Positions 17,305 to 26,633 of a stretch of DNA of 64,000 nt are shown here, piece after piece; the first letter of the stretch is position 1; the number at the start of each line of letters is the position of its first letter. The position numbers were made by a program, and so were the translations under genes. The stretch lies in assembly GCA_900545825.1 (NCBI GenBank), contig URAS01000005.1:1-64000 (forward strand). Reading direction: 5' to 3'. The stretch is from an uncultured Actinomyces sp. (lineage in GTDB: Bacteria; Actinomycetota; Actinomycetes; Actinomycetales; Actinomycetaceae). Under the pieces are notes generated by a model. That model was not told the DNA's origin. It did not search any database and worked only from the letters and a program-made list of their open reading frames with translations.

Positions 17305-19329
17305 TCAGATATCGAGGAATCGGACGTCTTGCGCGTTGCGCTGGATGAACTCGCGGCGCGACTCGACGTCGTCGCCCATGAGGGTGGAAAAGACCTCGTC
17401 GGCCGTGGCCGCCTCTTCCATCGACACCTGGCGCAGCAGCCGCTGGGACGGATCCATCGTCGTCTCCCACAGCTCTTCGGCGTTCATCTCGCCCAGGCCT
17501 TTGTACCGCTGGATGCCGACGTCCTTCGGCAGGCGGTGGCCCGCGGCGCGGCCGGCCTCGAGCAGCTGGTCGCGTTCCTTGTCCGAGTAGGCGAACTGGT
17601 GGTCGGCGTTCGACCACTTGATGCGGTAGAGCGGCGGCGTGGCCAGGTGGACGTGGCCGCCCTCGATGAGGGGCCGCATGTAGCGGAACACCAGCGTGAG
17701 CAGCAGCGTCGTGATGTGCTGGCCGTCGACGTCGGCATCCGCCATGAGGACGATCGTGTGGTAGCGCAGCTTGGACACGTCGAATTCCTCGCCGATGCCC
17801 GTGCCGAACGCCGTGATGATCGCCTGGATTTCCTTGCTGGACAGCGCCCGATCCAGCCGTGCCTTTTCGACGTTGAGGATCTTGCCGCGCAGCGGGAGGA
17901 TCGCCTGGTGCGCCGGGTCGCGGCCCATGACCGCGGAGCCGCCGGCCGAGTCGCCCTCGACGAGGAAGATTTCGCACTGCGACGCATCGCGCGACGAGCA
18001 GTCGCGCAGCTTGCCGGGCATCGAGGCCGTCTCGAGCGCCGACTTGCGGCGGGTCGCCTCACGCGCCTTGCGGGCGGCGATGCGGGCCGCCGACGCCTGC
18101 TGGGCCTTCTGGATGATCGACTTGGCGTCACTCGGGTGCGCGTCGAGCCAGTCGCCCAGGCGCGCATACACCTGCTGCTGGACGAACGTGCGGGCCTCGG
18201 TGTTGCCGAGCTTGGTCTTCGTCTGGCCCTCGAACTGGGGTTCCGTCAGCTTGACCGAAATGACCGCGGTGAGGCCCTCGCGGATGTCGTCGCCCGTGAG
18301 GTTCGGATCCTTGTCTTTGAGGAGGTTGTGGTCGCGCCCGTACTTGTTGACCAGCGTGGTCAGCGCCGAGCGGAAGCCCTCTTCGTGCGTGCCGCCCTCG
18401 GTCGTGTTGATCGTGTTGGCGTACGTGTAGACGGCCTCGGAGTACGCGGTCGTCCACTGCATGGCGATTTCCAGCGACAGCGAGGCGTCGTCGGCCTCGG
18501 CCTCGAAGTCGATGATGTCGGCGTTGACGAGGTCGGCCTTCTTTGTCTGGTTGATGAAGGCGACGTAGTCGCGCAGGCCGTTCGTGTAGCAGTACGAGAC
18601 CTCGCGGTGGCCCTTGACCGGGTCGTCCGCCGGGCCGGCCTCGTCGCCCGTCACCTCGTCGCCCGCGTCGACCGCGTTCGGACGCTCGTCCGTCAGCGTG
18701 ATCCGCAGGCCCTTGTTAAGGAACGCCATCTGCTGGAACCGCTGGCGCAGCGTCTCGAACGAGAACTCGACCGTCTCGAAGATCTCCGGGTCAGGGTAAA
18801 AGACCTGCAGGGTGCCGGTTTCCGACGTCTCTTCGCCGCGTTCGAGGTCGGTCAGCGGGTGGCCGCCGTTGCCGAACGACTGCCGCCACGTGTAGCCCTG
18901 GCGCTTGACCGTCGTGTCCATCCGCCGCGACAGCGCGTTAACGACGGACACGCCGACGCCGTGGAGGCCGCCGGAGACCGTGTAGCCGCCGCCGCCGAAC
19001 TTGCCGCCCGCGTGGAGGATCGTCATGACGACCTCGACCGTCGGTCGCCCCTCGGTGGGGTGGATGTCGACGGGGATACCGCGCCCGTTGTCCTGCACCG
19101 ACACGCCGCCGTCGGCCCGCAGGACGACCTCGACGTGCGTGCAGTACCCGGCCAGCGCCTCGTCGACCGCGTTGTCCACCACCTCGTACACCAGGTGGTG
19201 GAGGCCGCGCTCGCCCGTCGAACCGATGTACATACCGGGACGTTTGCGGACAGCTTCCAGGCCTTCGAGGACGGTAATGTCGCTGGCGCCATATTCGTGC
19301 TGGCTGCCGTTTGCCTGTTCGTTTGCCAC
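17305..19329 (-). CDS. gyrB: DNA gyrase subunit B
   Basis: A 674-residue ATPase subunit of gyrase. GTG at 19329 is chosen over an upstream in-frame start at 19395 because AAAAGGAG lies eight bases before it, and family members begin near this point. GHKL ATPase motifs are present: EVVDNAVDEAL (Glu49, Asn53), a GRGIP loop and GLHGVGVSVVN. The TOPRIM domain has EGDSAGG and DADVDG, followed by the C-terminal GyrA-binding motif around QRYKGLGEMN. It heads the gyrB-gyrA-DUF3566 unit; a 230-bp gap from the gene upstream leaves room for its own promoter, which was not identified with confidence. Confidence 0.98.
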   Translation of the reverse strand: MANEQANGSQHEYGASDITVLEGLEAVRKRPGMYIGSTGERGLHHLVYEVVDNAVDEALAGYCTHVEVVLRADGGVSVQDNGRGIPVDIHPTEGRPTVEVVMTILHAGGKFGGGGYTVSGGLHGVGVSVVNALSRRMDTTVKRQGYTWRQSFGNGGHPLTDLERGEETSETGTLQVFYPDPEIFETVEFSFETLRQRFQQMAFLNKGLRITLTDERPNAVDAGDEVTGDEAGPADDPVKGHREVSYCYTNGLRDYVAFINQTKKADLVNADIIDFEAEADDASLSLEIAMQWTTAYSEAVYTYANTINTTEGGTHEEGFRSALTTLVNKYGRDHNLLKDKDPNLTGDDIREGLTAVISVKLTEPQFEGQTKTKLGNTEARTFVQQQVYARLGDWLDAHPSDAKSIIQKAQQASAARIAARKAREATRRKSALETASMPGKLRDCSSRDASQCEIFLVEGDSAGGSAVMGRDPAHQAILPLRGKILNVEKARLDRALSSKEIQAIITAFGTGIGEEFDVSKLRYHTIVLMADADVDGQHITTLLLTLVFRYMRPLIEGGHVHLATPPLYRIKWSNADHQFAYSDKERDQLLEAGRAAGHRLPKDVGIQRYKGLGEMNAEELWETTMDPSQRLLRQVSMEEAATADEVFSTLMGDDVESRREFIQRNAQDVRFLDI

Positions 19330-19560
19330 GGAGGGCACTCCTTTTCGCCTACGGTGTCGGCGTCCGCCACCTGGGCCACACGGCCGCGCGGACACACTGA
19401 CGCTGCAGCTATCTTACCGCGTGATCTGTGACATCGCGTTCAAGGCCCCTGTGAGGCCCGTCAAGCCATCCGACCCCCGCCGCCGTAGGGGACGCCATAG
19501 GCCCCCTTGATGCCGCCTGCGCCCGCCTGGCGCGTTCCCCCGACGGTGGCCAGGGTTGCG

Positions 19561-21180
19561 TTAGTCACACTTTTTGTCGGCGGCAGGCAGCTCACCCTCG
19601 GCCATGTACTTGCCGACGATGTCGCTCACGCACTGCGAGGACTCGCCGAGCGACGTGTGGCCCCAGCCCTCGAGCGTGATGAGGCGCGACCCCTTGAGGT
19701 GCTTGTGGGTTTCCTTCGCCATCTCCAACGGCGTCGCCGGGTCGTGCGTCGTCGAGACGAGGAGGACGGGCTGGGCGCCCTCGCCGGTGATCCACGTGCG
19801 CTTCGCCGTCGACTGGACCGGCCACGCCAGCTGGGCGAGGGCGGACACCCCCATGTCGTCACCGAGGATCGGCGCCTCGGCGCTCACCTTGTCGGCCGCA
19901 TCCTTCCACTGCTGGGGCGTGCCGGTGACCGGGTAGTCGAGCTCGTTGATCGCGAGGAACGCCTGATTCGAATTGTCCTCGTACGTCCCATCCTGCTTGC
20001 GCGACGTGTACTGGTCGGCGATCGCCTGCAGCTGCGAACCGTCGCCGTCGCGCATCGCCTGGACGAGGCCGGCGCGCAGGGCCGGGTAGGACGCTTCGGC
20101 GTACAGCGGGCCGATGACGCCGGTCGCCGCCGTCTGTTCCGTCAGCGGCCGCTGGGGGTTCGACGTCTTGAGCGGCTTGTCGTCCAGGCCCGAAATGAAG
20201 TCGTCAAGCTGTTTCATTCCGTCGTCAACCGAACCGGTAAGCGGGCACGACGACTTCTTGTTCTGGCAGAACTGGACGAAGTGGCGAAGCGCGGCCTCCA
20301 TGCCCTTGGCCTGCGATTCCGCGACCTCGTCCATCGACAGGCCCGACCCGAGGACACCGTCGAGCACCATCCGGCCGACGTTCTTGGGGAACAGATCGAT
20401 GTACGTCGTGCCGAGGAACGTCCCGTACGAATACCCGAGGTACGACAGCTTGGCGTCGCCGACGATCGCGCGGAGGACGTCGAGGTCGCGCGCGGCCGAC
20501 ACCGTGTCGATGTGCGCGGTGAGCTCGGCGTCTTTCGCCTGGCAGGCCTGGCCGATCATGGCGATCTGTCCGGCCTCTTCCGCCGCGTCGTCCGGGGCGG
20601 CGACGCCCAGCTGGGTGGCGACCTCGGCGCCCTTGGCGGCCGCCGCGGAGCCCGCCGCCACCTTGTACGTGCCGTCGAGGTAGGCGGTCAGCGTGTCGTC
20701 GTCGACGCAGGAGATCGGAGTCGACGACCCGACGCCGCGGGGGTCGAAGCCGACGACGTCGAAGTGGTCGGTGATCTGGTCCGGCAGGTAATCGCCGAGG
20801 TCGGTGAGGAAGCTGACGCCCGACCCGCCCGGGCCGCCGGGGTTGACGAAGACCGTGCCGATCTTGTCGCCCGTCGCCTTGAGCCGGGCGAGCTGCAGCT
20901 CGATCGTGCGGCCCTGCGGCGCCGAGTAATCCAGCGGGACTCTCACCCGCGCACAGTCGGCGCCCTCGGCCGTCGAGACGCCCGAACACGAACCCCACGT
21001 GGCCTTTTGCGAATAGAAGTGGTCGAGCCCCGCGGGGACCTCGGCCGTACCCGTCAGCTTGTTCGTCGTGCTGTCGGTGCTGGCCGAGCCGCCTCCCACG
21101 CTGATCGAGCAGCCGGTCATGCCGACGAGGCAGGCCACCGCGGCGGCTCCTGCGGCCAGTCGTTTCACCAGTCGGGTCAT
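19561..21180 (-). CDS. Alpha/beta-hydrolase lipoprotein, TAP/SlpE-like peptidase
   Basis: A 539-residue lipoprotein: signal peptide with lipobox VGMTGC, so probably anchored to the outer face of the membrane. The alpha/beta-hydrolase fold shows the oxyanion segment NPGGPGGSG, nucleophile GYSYG near residue 248, acid in STTHDPATP and histidine in GWGHTSL, with a C-terminal TAP-like domain. This is the tripeptidyl-aminopeptidase family (family knowledge); the substrate is not known. Its ATG overlaps the holB stop (ATGA), an arrangement widely conserved in actinobacteria. Confidence 0.92.
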   Translation of the reverse strand: MTRLVKRLAAGAAAVACLVGMTGCSISVGGGSASTDSTTNKLTGTAEVPAGLDHFYSQKATWGSCSGVSTAEGADCARVRVPLDYSAPQGRTIELQLARLKATGDKIGTVFVNPGGPGGSGVSFLTDLGDYLPDQITDHFDVVGFDPRGVGSSTPISCVDDDTLTAYLDGTYKVAAGSAAAAKGAEVATQLGVAAPDDAAEEAGQIAMIGQACQAKDAELTAHIDTVSAARDLDVLRAIVGDAKLSYLGYSYGTFLGTTYIDLFPKNVGRMVLDGVLGSGLSMDEVAESQAKGMEAALRHFVQFCQNKKSSCPLTGSVDDGMKQLDDFISGLDDKPLKTSNPQRPLTEQTAATGVIGPLYAEASYPALRAGLVQAMRDGDGSQLQAIADQYTSRKQDGTYEDNSNQAFLAINELDYPVTGTPQQWKDAADKVSAEAPILGDDMGVSALAQLAWPVQSTAKRTWITGEGAQPVLLVSTTHDPATPLEMAKETHKHLKGSRLITLEGWGHTSLGESSQCVSDIVGKYMAEGELPAADKKCD

Positions 21181-22373
21181 CGGACGATCCTTCCATCACG
21201 CGGGCGCGGGCGTAGGGCAATAATAAGGGCTTCCATCGCGAGCAGCGGGGTCACGTTGGCCGCGAGCCGGCGCCGGGCCGCGGCGATCGCGTCCATCCGA
21301 AACACCGATACCTCGGGCGTCGACTGGTCGGCCAGCGAATGGACGAGGTCGACGAGATCGACGTTGACGAGGTCGACCTCGGCGCCCGTCTGGACGACGT
21401 AGACGTCGCGGTACAGCGACAGCAGGTCGGTCAACGTGCGGTCGAGCGTGTCGCGTTGGATACGGGTCTTGCGGCGGTCCTGGTTCTTTTCCAGCTCGCG
21501 CACCTGCGAGCGCACGTGCGCCGGCATCCGCGTCGCCGAGTCGTATCCCAGGACCCGCAACAGCTCGGTCTTTTCCTGGGCGTTGCGTTCCGCGGTCGCC
21601 TCGTCGGCCTCTTCCTTTGCCGTGTTGACCAGCGATTCCGCGGCGAGGACGGCGTCGGTCACCGTGTGGACGGTCGCGGGCGTGGCGATGAGCCGGCGGC
21701 GGCGTTCGCGGGCGGCCTCGCTGGAGGCCAGGTGCCGGGCGACGCCGATGTGCGACTGGGCCATCGCCGCGGCCTGCGCGGCGATCGTCGGGTCGACGCC
21801 GTCGCGCCGGACGATGAGGTTGGCGACGTCGGCGACCGGCGGGACCCGCAGGGTCAGCGTGCGGCAGCGCGACCGGATCGTCGGCAACACGTCGGCCGAC
21901 GAGGGCGCGCAGAGCAGCCACACCGTGCGCTCCGGCGGCTCCTCGATGGACTTGAGCAGCAGGTTCGACGTCTGGGCAACCATGCGGTCGGCGTCCTCGA
22001 CGACGATGACCCGCCAGCGGCCCTGGGCCGGTGCCTGCTGGGCCTGGTTGACGAGGTGGGCGACCTCGGCGATCGAGATGATGACGCGTTCGGTGGCCAG
22101 CAGGGTGACGTCGGAGTGGGTGCCGGCCAGCGCCGTCAGGCAGCCTTCGCAGTGGCCACACCCGATCGTCGCCGGATCGGTGCACTGGAGTGCGGCGGCG
22201 AACGCCTTGGCCGCGGTGGAGCGGCCCGATCCCGGCGGGCCGGTGAGCAGCCACGCGTGGGTCATCGCGCCGGTGGGCTGGCCGCCCTCGACGATCGCGC
22301 GCGCGTCGGCCGCCGCACGCTGGAGGGTCTGGACGACGGGATCCTGGCCGACCGTCTCGTCCCACACGCTCAC
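21177..22373 (-). CDS. holB: DNA polymerase III delta' subunit
   Basis: A 398-residue clamp-loader subunit. AAA+ motifs are GPPGSGRST (residues 45-53), a four-cysteine zinc module (Cys64, 72, 75, 78), the walker-B-like VVEDADR and the SRC sensor in IRSRCRT. The alpha-helical C-terminal part is 398-family length for actinobacteria. Starts with GTG overlapping the tmk stop (GTGA) and ends overlapping the hydrolase start, so the three genes form a tightly coupled operon. Confidence 0.93.
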   Translation of the reverse strand: MSVWDETVGQDPVVQTLQRAAADARAIVEGGQPTGAMTHAWLLTGPPGSGRSTAAKAFAAALQCTDPATIGCGHCEGCLTALAGTHSDVTLLATERVIISIAEVAHLVNQAQQAPAQGRWRVIVVEDADRMVAQTSNLLLKSIEEPPERTVWLLCAPSSADVLPTIRSRCRTLTLRVPPVADVANLIVRRDGVDPTIAAQAAAMAQSHIGVARHLASSEAARERRRRLIATPATVHTVTDAVLAAESLVNTAKEEADEATAERNAQEKTELLRVLGYDSATRMPAHVRSQVRELEKNQDRRKTRIQRDTLDRTLTDLLSLYRDVYVVQTGAEVDLVNVDLVDLVHSLADQSTPEVSVFRMDAIAAARRRLAANVTPLLAMEALIIALRPRPRDGRIVR

Positions 22374-23071
22374 GCGTCACCTCCTGCAGTGACCAGGGGT
22401 TTCACGGCGTCCCACACCTGGGACGCCAGCGCGTCGGCCGGCTGGTCGGCGTCGAGGACGACGTAGCGGTCGGGGTGCGCGTGCGCGAGGTCGAGGAAGG
22501 CCTGGCGGACCTGGCGGTGGAAGTCGAGCGGCAGGGATTCCAGGCGATCGGCCTGGCCACCCAGACGGCGGTGCAGCCGTTCCGGGGCGCCGTCGAGGAG
22601 GATCGTCAGGTCGGGCACGAGCCCCTGGGTGGCCCAGTCCGCCAGCCGGGCGATGTCGTCGCCCAGCCCGCGGGCGCCGCCCTGGTAGGCGATCGACGAG
22701 TCGACGTAGCGGTCGCTGACGACGACTCTCCCGGCCGCGAGCGCCGGGCGGATGACCGCCTCGACGTGGTGGGCGCGGTCGGCAGCGTAGAGCAGGGCCT
22801 CGGTGCGTGCGTCGATGTCTGAGCCGTGAAGGAGCTGCTGGCGCAGGGTTTTCCCGAGGTCGGTGCCGCCCGGCTCGCGCGTGAGGACGGCCTCGATGCC
22901 CGCGTTTTCCAGATTCTCGTTGAGCGACTGGATCTGCGTCGTCTTGCCGCAGGCCTCGCCGCCCTCGAAGCAAACGAAGACCCCGGTGCCCGCCGGTCGC
23001 GGGGCCGGTGTCGAGCCGAGGTCGAGAGAGCAGCACGTGTCCTTCACGCCCCTCAGCCTAGCGGGCAACAC
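22370..23071 (-). CDS. tmk: Thymidylate kinase
   Basis: A 233-residue enzyme converting dTMP to dTDP. The P-loop is EGGEACGKTT, with a Cys where Ala or Ser is usual. The substrate-binding SDRYVDSSIAYQG motif follows. GTG at 23071 is preferred because GGAAGG lies five bases upstream; GTG codons at 23077 and 23047 are alternatives, and all leave an extra N-terminal stretch of 25-35 residues ahead of the P-loop strand. First gene of the tmk-holB-hydrolase operon. Confidence 0.92.
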   Translation of the reverse strand: MLPARLRGVKDTCCSLDLGSTPAPRPAGTGVFVCFEGGEACGKTTQIQSLNENLENAGIEAVLTREPGGTDLGKTLRQQLLHGSDIDARTEALLYAADRAHHVEAVIRPALAAGRVVVSDRYVDSSIAYQGGARGLGDDIARLADWATQGLVPDLTILLDGAPERLHRRLGGQADRLESLPLDFHRQVRQAFLDLAHAHPDRYVVLDADQPADALASQVWDAVKPLVTAGGDA

Positions 23072-23094
23072 CGTCACCTTCCGCTTCGCGCCGT

Positions 23095-23173
23095 CAACGT
23101 GATGCTTTTGTCCGCTTTCATCACGCTCACGGGGTCAAACCGGTGAACGTGACCTTTTTTGATCACGTTCATA
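23095..23173. repeat. REP1 doublet between tmk and topA
   Basis: A long palindrome (CAACGTGATG to TCATCACGCTC) followed by a short one (GGTGAACGTGACC to GATCACGTTCAT). The same long-short pair occurs at 39227-39318 and, inverted, at 41512-41605. Here it lies between divergent gene starts, not at a gene end. Confidence 0.75.
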
Positions 23174-23837
23174 AGGGGGGCGGCTGGGCCCTCGCCCGCA
23201 CATGGGGGGCGAGGGCTTGGATCCCTGCGTCCCTTCAAGAATCCAACGTGGCATCGTAACCGCGTATCGCGGACGATGCGAGCCGCCACTCAAACGACCC
23301 GACACCAGGGTTCTCAACGTTGGCCTGCGAGAACCTGCCTGGCGAGAAGAAAACCGGGCCTTCCCCCTCATTATTAGCGGCCTTCCGCCAAAAAGATAGG
23401 CACGACTGTAAAACTGAACGGACTTACCGCCTACCAGCTTCATTACCGCTCGGTTACCTCGGTCAGTTTTCGCTACTTCTCCCCCGAACGGCGGGCTTTC
23501 CCGGGATTCTCGCCATTTGCCCGGGCGACGAACTGTGGAATTGTGACCTTGCTCACTCAGGATAGTTTCCGCCCGGACAAACCCCGACCACCCGAAAGCT
23601 GCCGGGCGCCCTCGAGGGCGCCGATCCGCGCCGCGCCGCCAGATTCCGCGCGTCGCGTCACCCCGGCCCCGGCGGCCTCCGCGCGCGCAAATCGCACTTT
23701 TCCACCGATTTTCCGCGGCATGAGGGCGCAATGACAAGAGCTTTGCTACATTGAAGGCGCATTTGTCAACAGTTCCCCGTCCGCGGCACCCGCGCGTCGC
23801 GCCTGTTGACCGGTCCATCATCCAGGAAGAAGTTTTC
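23174..23837. other. Gap upstream of topA with one hairpin
   Basis: About 660 bases between the repeat and topA. A perfect 10-bp stem lies at 23188-23197 with 23207-23216. ORFs in this stretch have no supporting start signals or recognisable products. The topA promoter must lie here; no convincing hexamer pair was found. Confidence 0.5.
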
Positions 23838-26594
23838 GTGTCCGACAAGAAGCTAGTGATCGTCGAGTCCCCGGCCAAGGCCAAAACCATCGGCTCCTAC
23901 CTGGGTCCCGACTACACAGTGAAAGCCTCGATCGGGCACGTCCGCGATCTGCCCCAGCCGTCCGACCTGCCGGCGGCGATGAAGAAGGGCCCCTACGGCC
24001 GTTTCGCCGTCAACGTCGACGACGACTTTGACCCCTATTACGTCGTCAACCCCGACAAGAAGAAGACGGTCAGCGAACTGCGCGCGGCGCTGCGGGACGC
24101 CGACGAGCTCTACCTGGCCACTGATGAGGACCGCGAGGGCGAGGCGATCGCCTGGCACCTCCTCCAGGTGCTCAAGCCCAAGGTGCCGGTCAAGCGCATG
24201 GTCTTCCACGAGATCACCCGCGACGCCATCCAGAACGCGCTGACGGCGACGCGCGACATCAACGACAACCTCGTCGACGCCCAGGAAACGCGCCGAATCC
24301 TCGACCGCCTGGTCGGCTACGAGGTGTCGCCGCTGCTGTGGCGCAAGGTCCGCCAGGGCCTGTCGGCCGGCCGTGTCCAGTCGGTCGCGACGCGCCTGGT
24401 CGTCGAGCGTGAGCGCGAGCGCATGGCGTTCGTCCCCGCGACATACCACGACCTCCAGGCGACGTTTGCGACCAGCGAGGGCGGCGATTTCGCCGCGAAG
24501 CTCCAGTCGATGGACGGCCAGCGTTTCGCGACGGGCCGCGACTTTGCGGACGACGGCACGCTCAAGGCCAAGACGAACCCGCCGCTGGTGATGGACGCCG
24601 ACCTGGCCGCCGCCCTCATCCAGGCGATTCCCGCGGCCGACGGTTATTCGGTCGCCGCCATCGAGTCGAAGCCCTACCGCCGCCGCCCGGCCGCGCCGTT
24701 CACCACGTCGACGCTGCAGCAGGAGGCCGGCCGCAAGCTCAAGTTGTCGTCGCGCGACACCATGCGGATCGCCCAGTCGCTGTACGAAAACGGCTACATC
24801 ACCTACATGCGTACCGACTCGACCGCGCTGTCGGGCGAGGCGATCCGCGCCGCCCGCGCCCAGGCGAAAGAGCTGTACGGCGCCAGTTTCGTCCCGGAGA
24901 AGCCCCGCGTCTACGGCAAGAAGGCCAAGGGCGCCCAGGAGGCCCACGAGGCCATCCGCCCCGCCGGCACGCGGTTCCGCACGCCGGACGAGGTCAAGGG
25001 CGCCCTCCGCGGCGCCGAGTTCGCCCTCTACGACCTCGTGTGGAAGCGCACGCTGGCCTCACAGATGACCGACGCGACGGGCACGACCGACACGGTGCGC
25101 GTCGCCGGCGACGTCCAGGTTTCGCGCGGCGACGAGGGCGCCAAGCCCCGCGCGCTGGAATTCACGGCCTCGGGCACGGTCATCACCCACCGCGGCTTCC
25201 TCGCGGCGTACGAGGAGGGGCGCGACGCGTCGCGCTACGGCGACGGCGATTCCGACAAGCGCCTGCCCAAGCTCGAGGACGACCAGCCCCTCACCTGCAC
25301 CGGCGTCGATGCCGAGAACACCGAGCACACGACCACGCCGCCGCCGCGCTACACCGAAGCGTCGCTGGTCAAGGCGATGGAGGAGCGCGGCATCGGCCGC
25401 CCGTCGACGTACGCGGCGACGATCGGCGTCATCATCGACCGCGGCTACGTCAAGCGCCAGGGCCAGGCCCTCGTCCCGTCGTGGCTGGCGTTCTCGGTCA
25501 CCCGGCTGCTCGAGGAAAACCTTGGCGAGCTGGTCGATTACGACTTCACGGCGTCGATGGAGCAGGACCTCGACCGCATCGCCGCCGGCGAGCAGGATCG
25601 CGTGGCCTGGCTGCGCGAGTTCTGGTCCGGCAGCGGCGACGCGAAGCCCGGCCTCAAGGGCCGCGTCGACGGCCTGGGCGACATCGACGCCCGCGCCGTC
25701 AACTCGATTCCGCTGACCGACACGGTGACCCTGCGGGTCGGCCGGTACGGGCCGTACCTCGAGGACGCCGAGGGCCGCCGCGCGAACGTGCCGGATGACC
25801 TCGCGCCGGACCAGCTCACCGAGGCCGCCATCGCGAGCGCGTTCGAGCAGGCCGCGCAGGACGGCCGCGAGCTGGGTGTCGACCCGCAGTCGGGCCACAC
25901 GATCGTCGCGAAGACCGGCCGGTATGGCCCCTACGTCACCGAGGTCCTGCCGGAGGAGCCCGAGGACGAGGGCGCGACGAAGAAGCGGACGAAAAAGGCG
26001 AAACCGCGCTCGGCCTCGCTGTTTGCGTCGATGGACCTGGCGACGGTGACGCTTGAGGACGCCCTCAAGCTGCTGTCGTTGCCGCGCGTCGTCGGCGTCG
26101 ACCCCGCCTCGGGCGCGGAAATCACCGCGCAGAACGGCCGGTACGGGCCGTATCTGTCGAAGGCCGACGGCAAGACCAAGGATTCGCGGTCGCTGGAAAA
26201 CGAACAGCAGATTTTCACGGTGACGTTGGAGGAAGCGCTCGCACTCTTTGCCCAGCCGAAACGGCGTGGCCGTGCGGCCGCTAAACCGCCGCTCAAGGAA
26301 TTGGGCGTCGATCCGGTGTCCGAAAAGCCGGTCGTCATTAAGGACGGTCGTTTCGGTCCGTATATTACGGACGGGACGACGAACGTCACCGTGCCACGCT
26401 CGCGCACGCCCGAGGAAATCACCGCTGACGAGGCCTATCAGCTCCTCGCCGACAAGCGCGCCAAGGGGCCAGCCAAGCGCAAGAAGGCCCCGGCCAAGAA
26501 GAAGACGACGGCGAAAAAGACGACGGCGAAGAAGGCCACGACCAAGAAGTCGACGACGAAAAAGACCACCGCGAAAAAGTCGGCCACGAAATAG
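23838..26594 (+). CDS. topA: DNA topoisomerase I
   Basis: A 918-residue type IA topoisomerase relaxing negative supercoils. The GTG at 23838 follows AGGAAGAAG, and the family begins with this VSDKKLVIVESPAKA segment; an in-frame ATG 87 bases upstream was rejected. The TOPRIM domain has ESPAKAK and the acidic DEDREGE. The catalytic Tyr323 lies in ITYMRTDS. The C-terminus has four G-R-Y/F-GPY repeats typical of actinobacterial TopA in place of zinc fingers, then a Lys/Thr/Ala tail of KKTTAKK units that probably binds DNA. Confidence 0.97.
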   Translation: MSDKKLVIVESPAKAKTIGSYLGPDYTVKASIGHVRDLPQPSDLPAAMKKGPYGRFAVNVDDDFDPYYVVNPDKKKTVSELRAALRDADELYLATDEDREGEAIAWHLLQVLKPKVPVKRMVFHEITRDAIQNALTATRDINDNLVDAQETRRILDRLVGYEVSPLLWRKVRQGLSAGRVQSVATRLVVERERERMAFVPATYHDLQATFATSEGGDFAAKLQSMDGQRFATGRDFADDGTLKAKTNPPLVMDADLAAALIQAIPAADGYSVAAIESKPYRRRPAAPFTTSTLQQEAGRKLKLSSRDTMRIAQSLYENGYITYMRTDSTALSGEAIRAARAQAKELYGASFVPEKPRVYGKKAKGAQEAHEAIRPAGTRFRTPDEVKGALRGAEFALYDLVWKRTLASQMTDATGTTDTVRVAGDVQVSRGDEGAKPRALEFTASGTVITHRGFLAAYEEGRDASRYGDGDSDKRLPKLEDDQPLTCTGVDAENTEHTTTPPPRYTEASLVKAMEERGIGRPSTYAATIGVIIDRGYVKRQGQALVPSWLAFSVTRLLEENLGELVDYDFTASMEQDLDRIAAGEQDRVAWLREFWSGSGDAKPGLKGRVDGLGDIDARAVNSIPLTDTVTLRVGRYGPYLEDAEGRRANVPDDLAPDQLTEAAIASAFEQAAQDGRELGVDPQSGHTIVAKTGRYGPYVTEVLPEEPEDEGATKKRTKKAKPRSASLFASMDLATVTLEDALKLLSLPRVVGVDPASGAEITAQNGRYGPYLSKADGKTKDSRSLENEQQIFTVTLEEALALFAQPKRRGRAAAKPPLKELGVDPVSEKPVVIKDGRFGPYITDGTTNVTVPRSRTPEEITADEAYQLLADKRAKGPAKRKKAPAKKKTTAKKTTAKKATTKKSTTKKTTAKKSATK

Positions 26595-26633
26595 CGGCGG
26601 TTATGCTGCGGCGGGCGTCGCGATAAGCGCCGA

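Noticed and set aside
23143..23890. Minus-strand ORF of 251 codons overlapping the topA start
   Set aside because: It spans the REP1 repeat and the conserved start of topA, lacks a binding site and resembles no protein.
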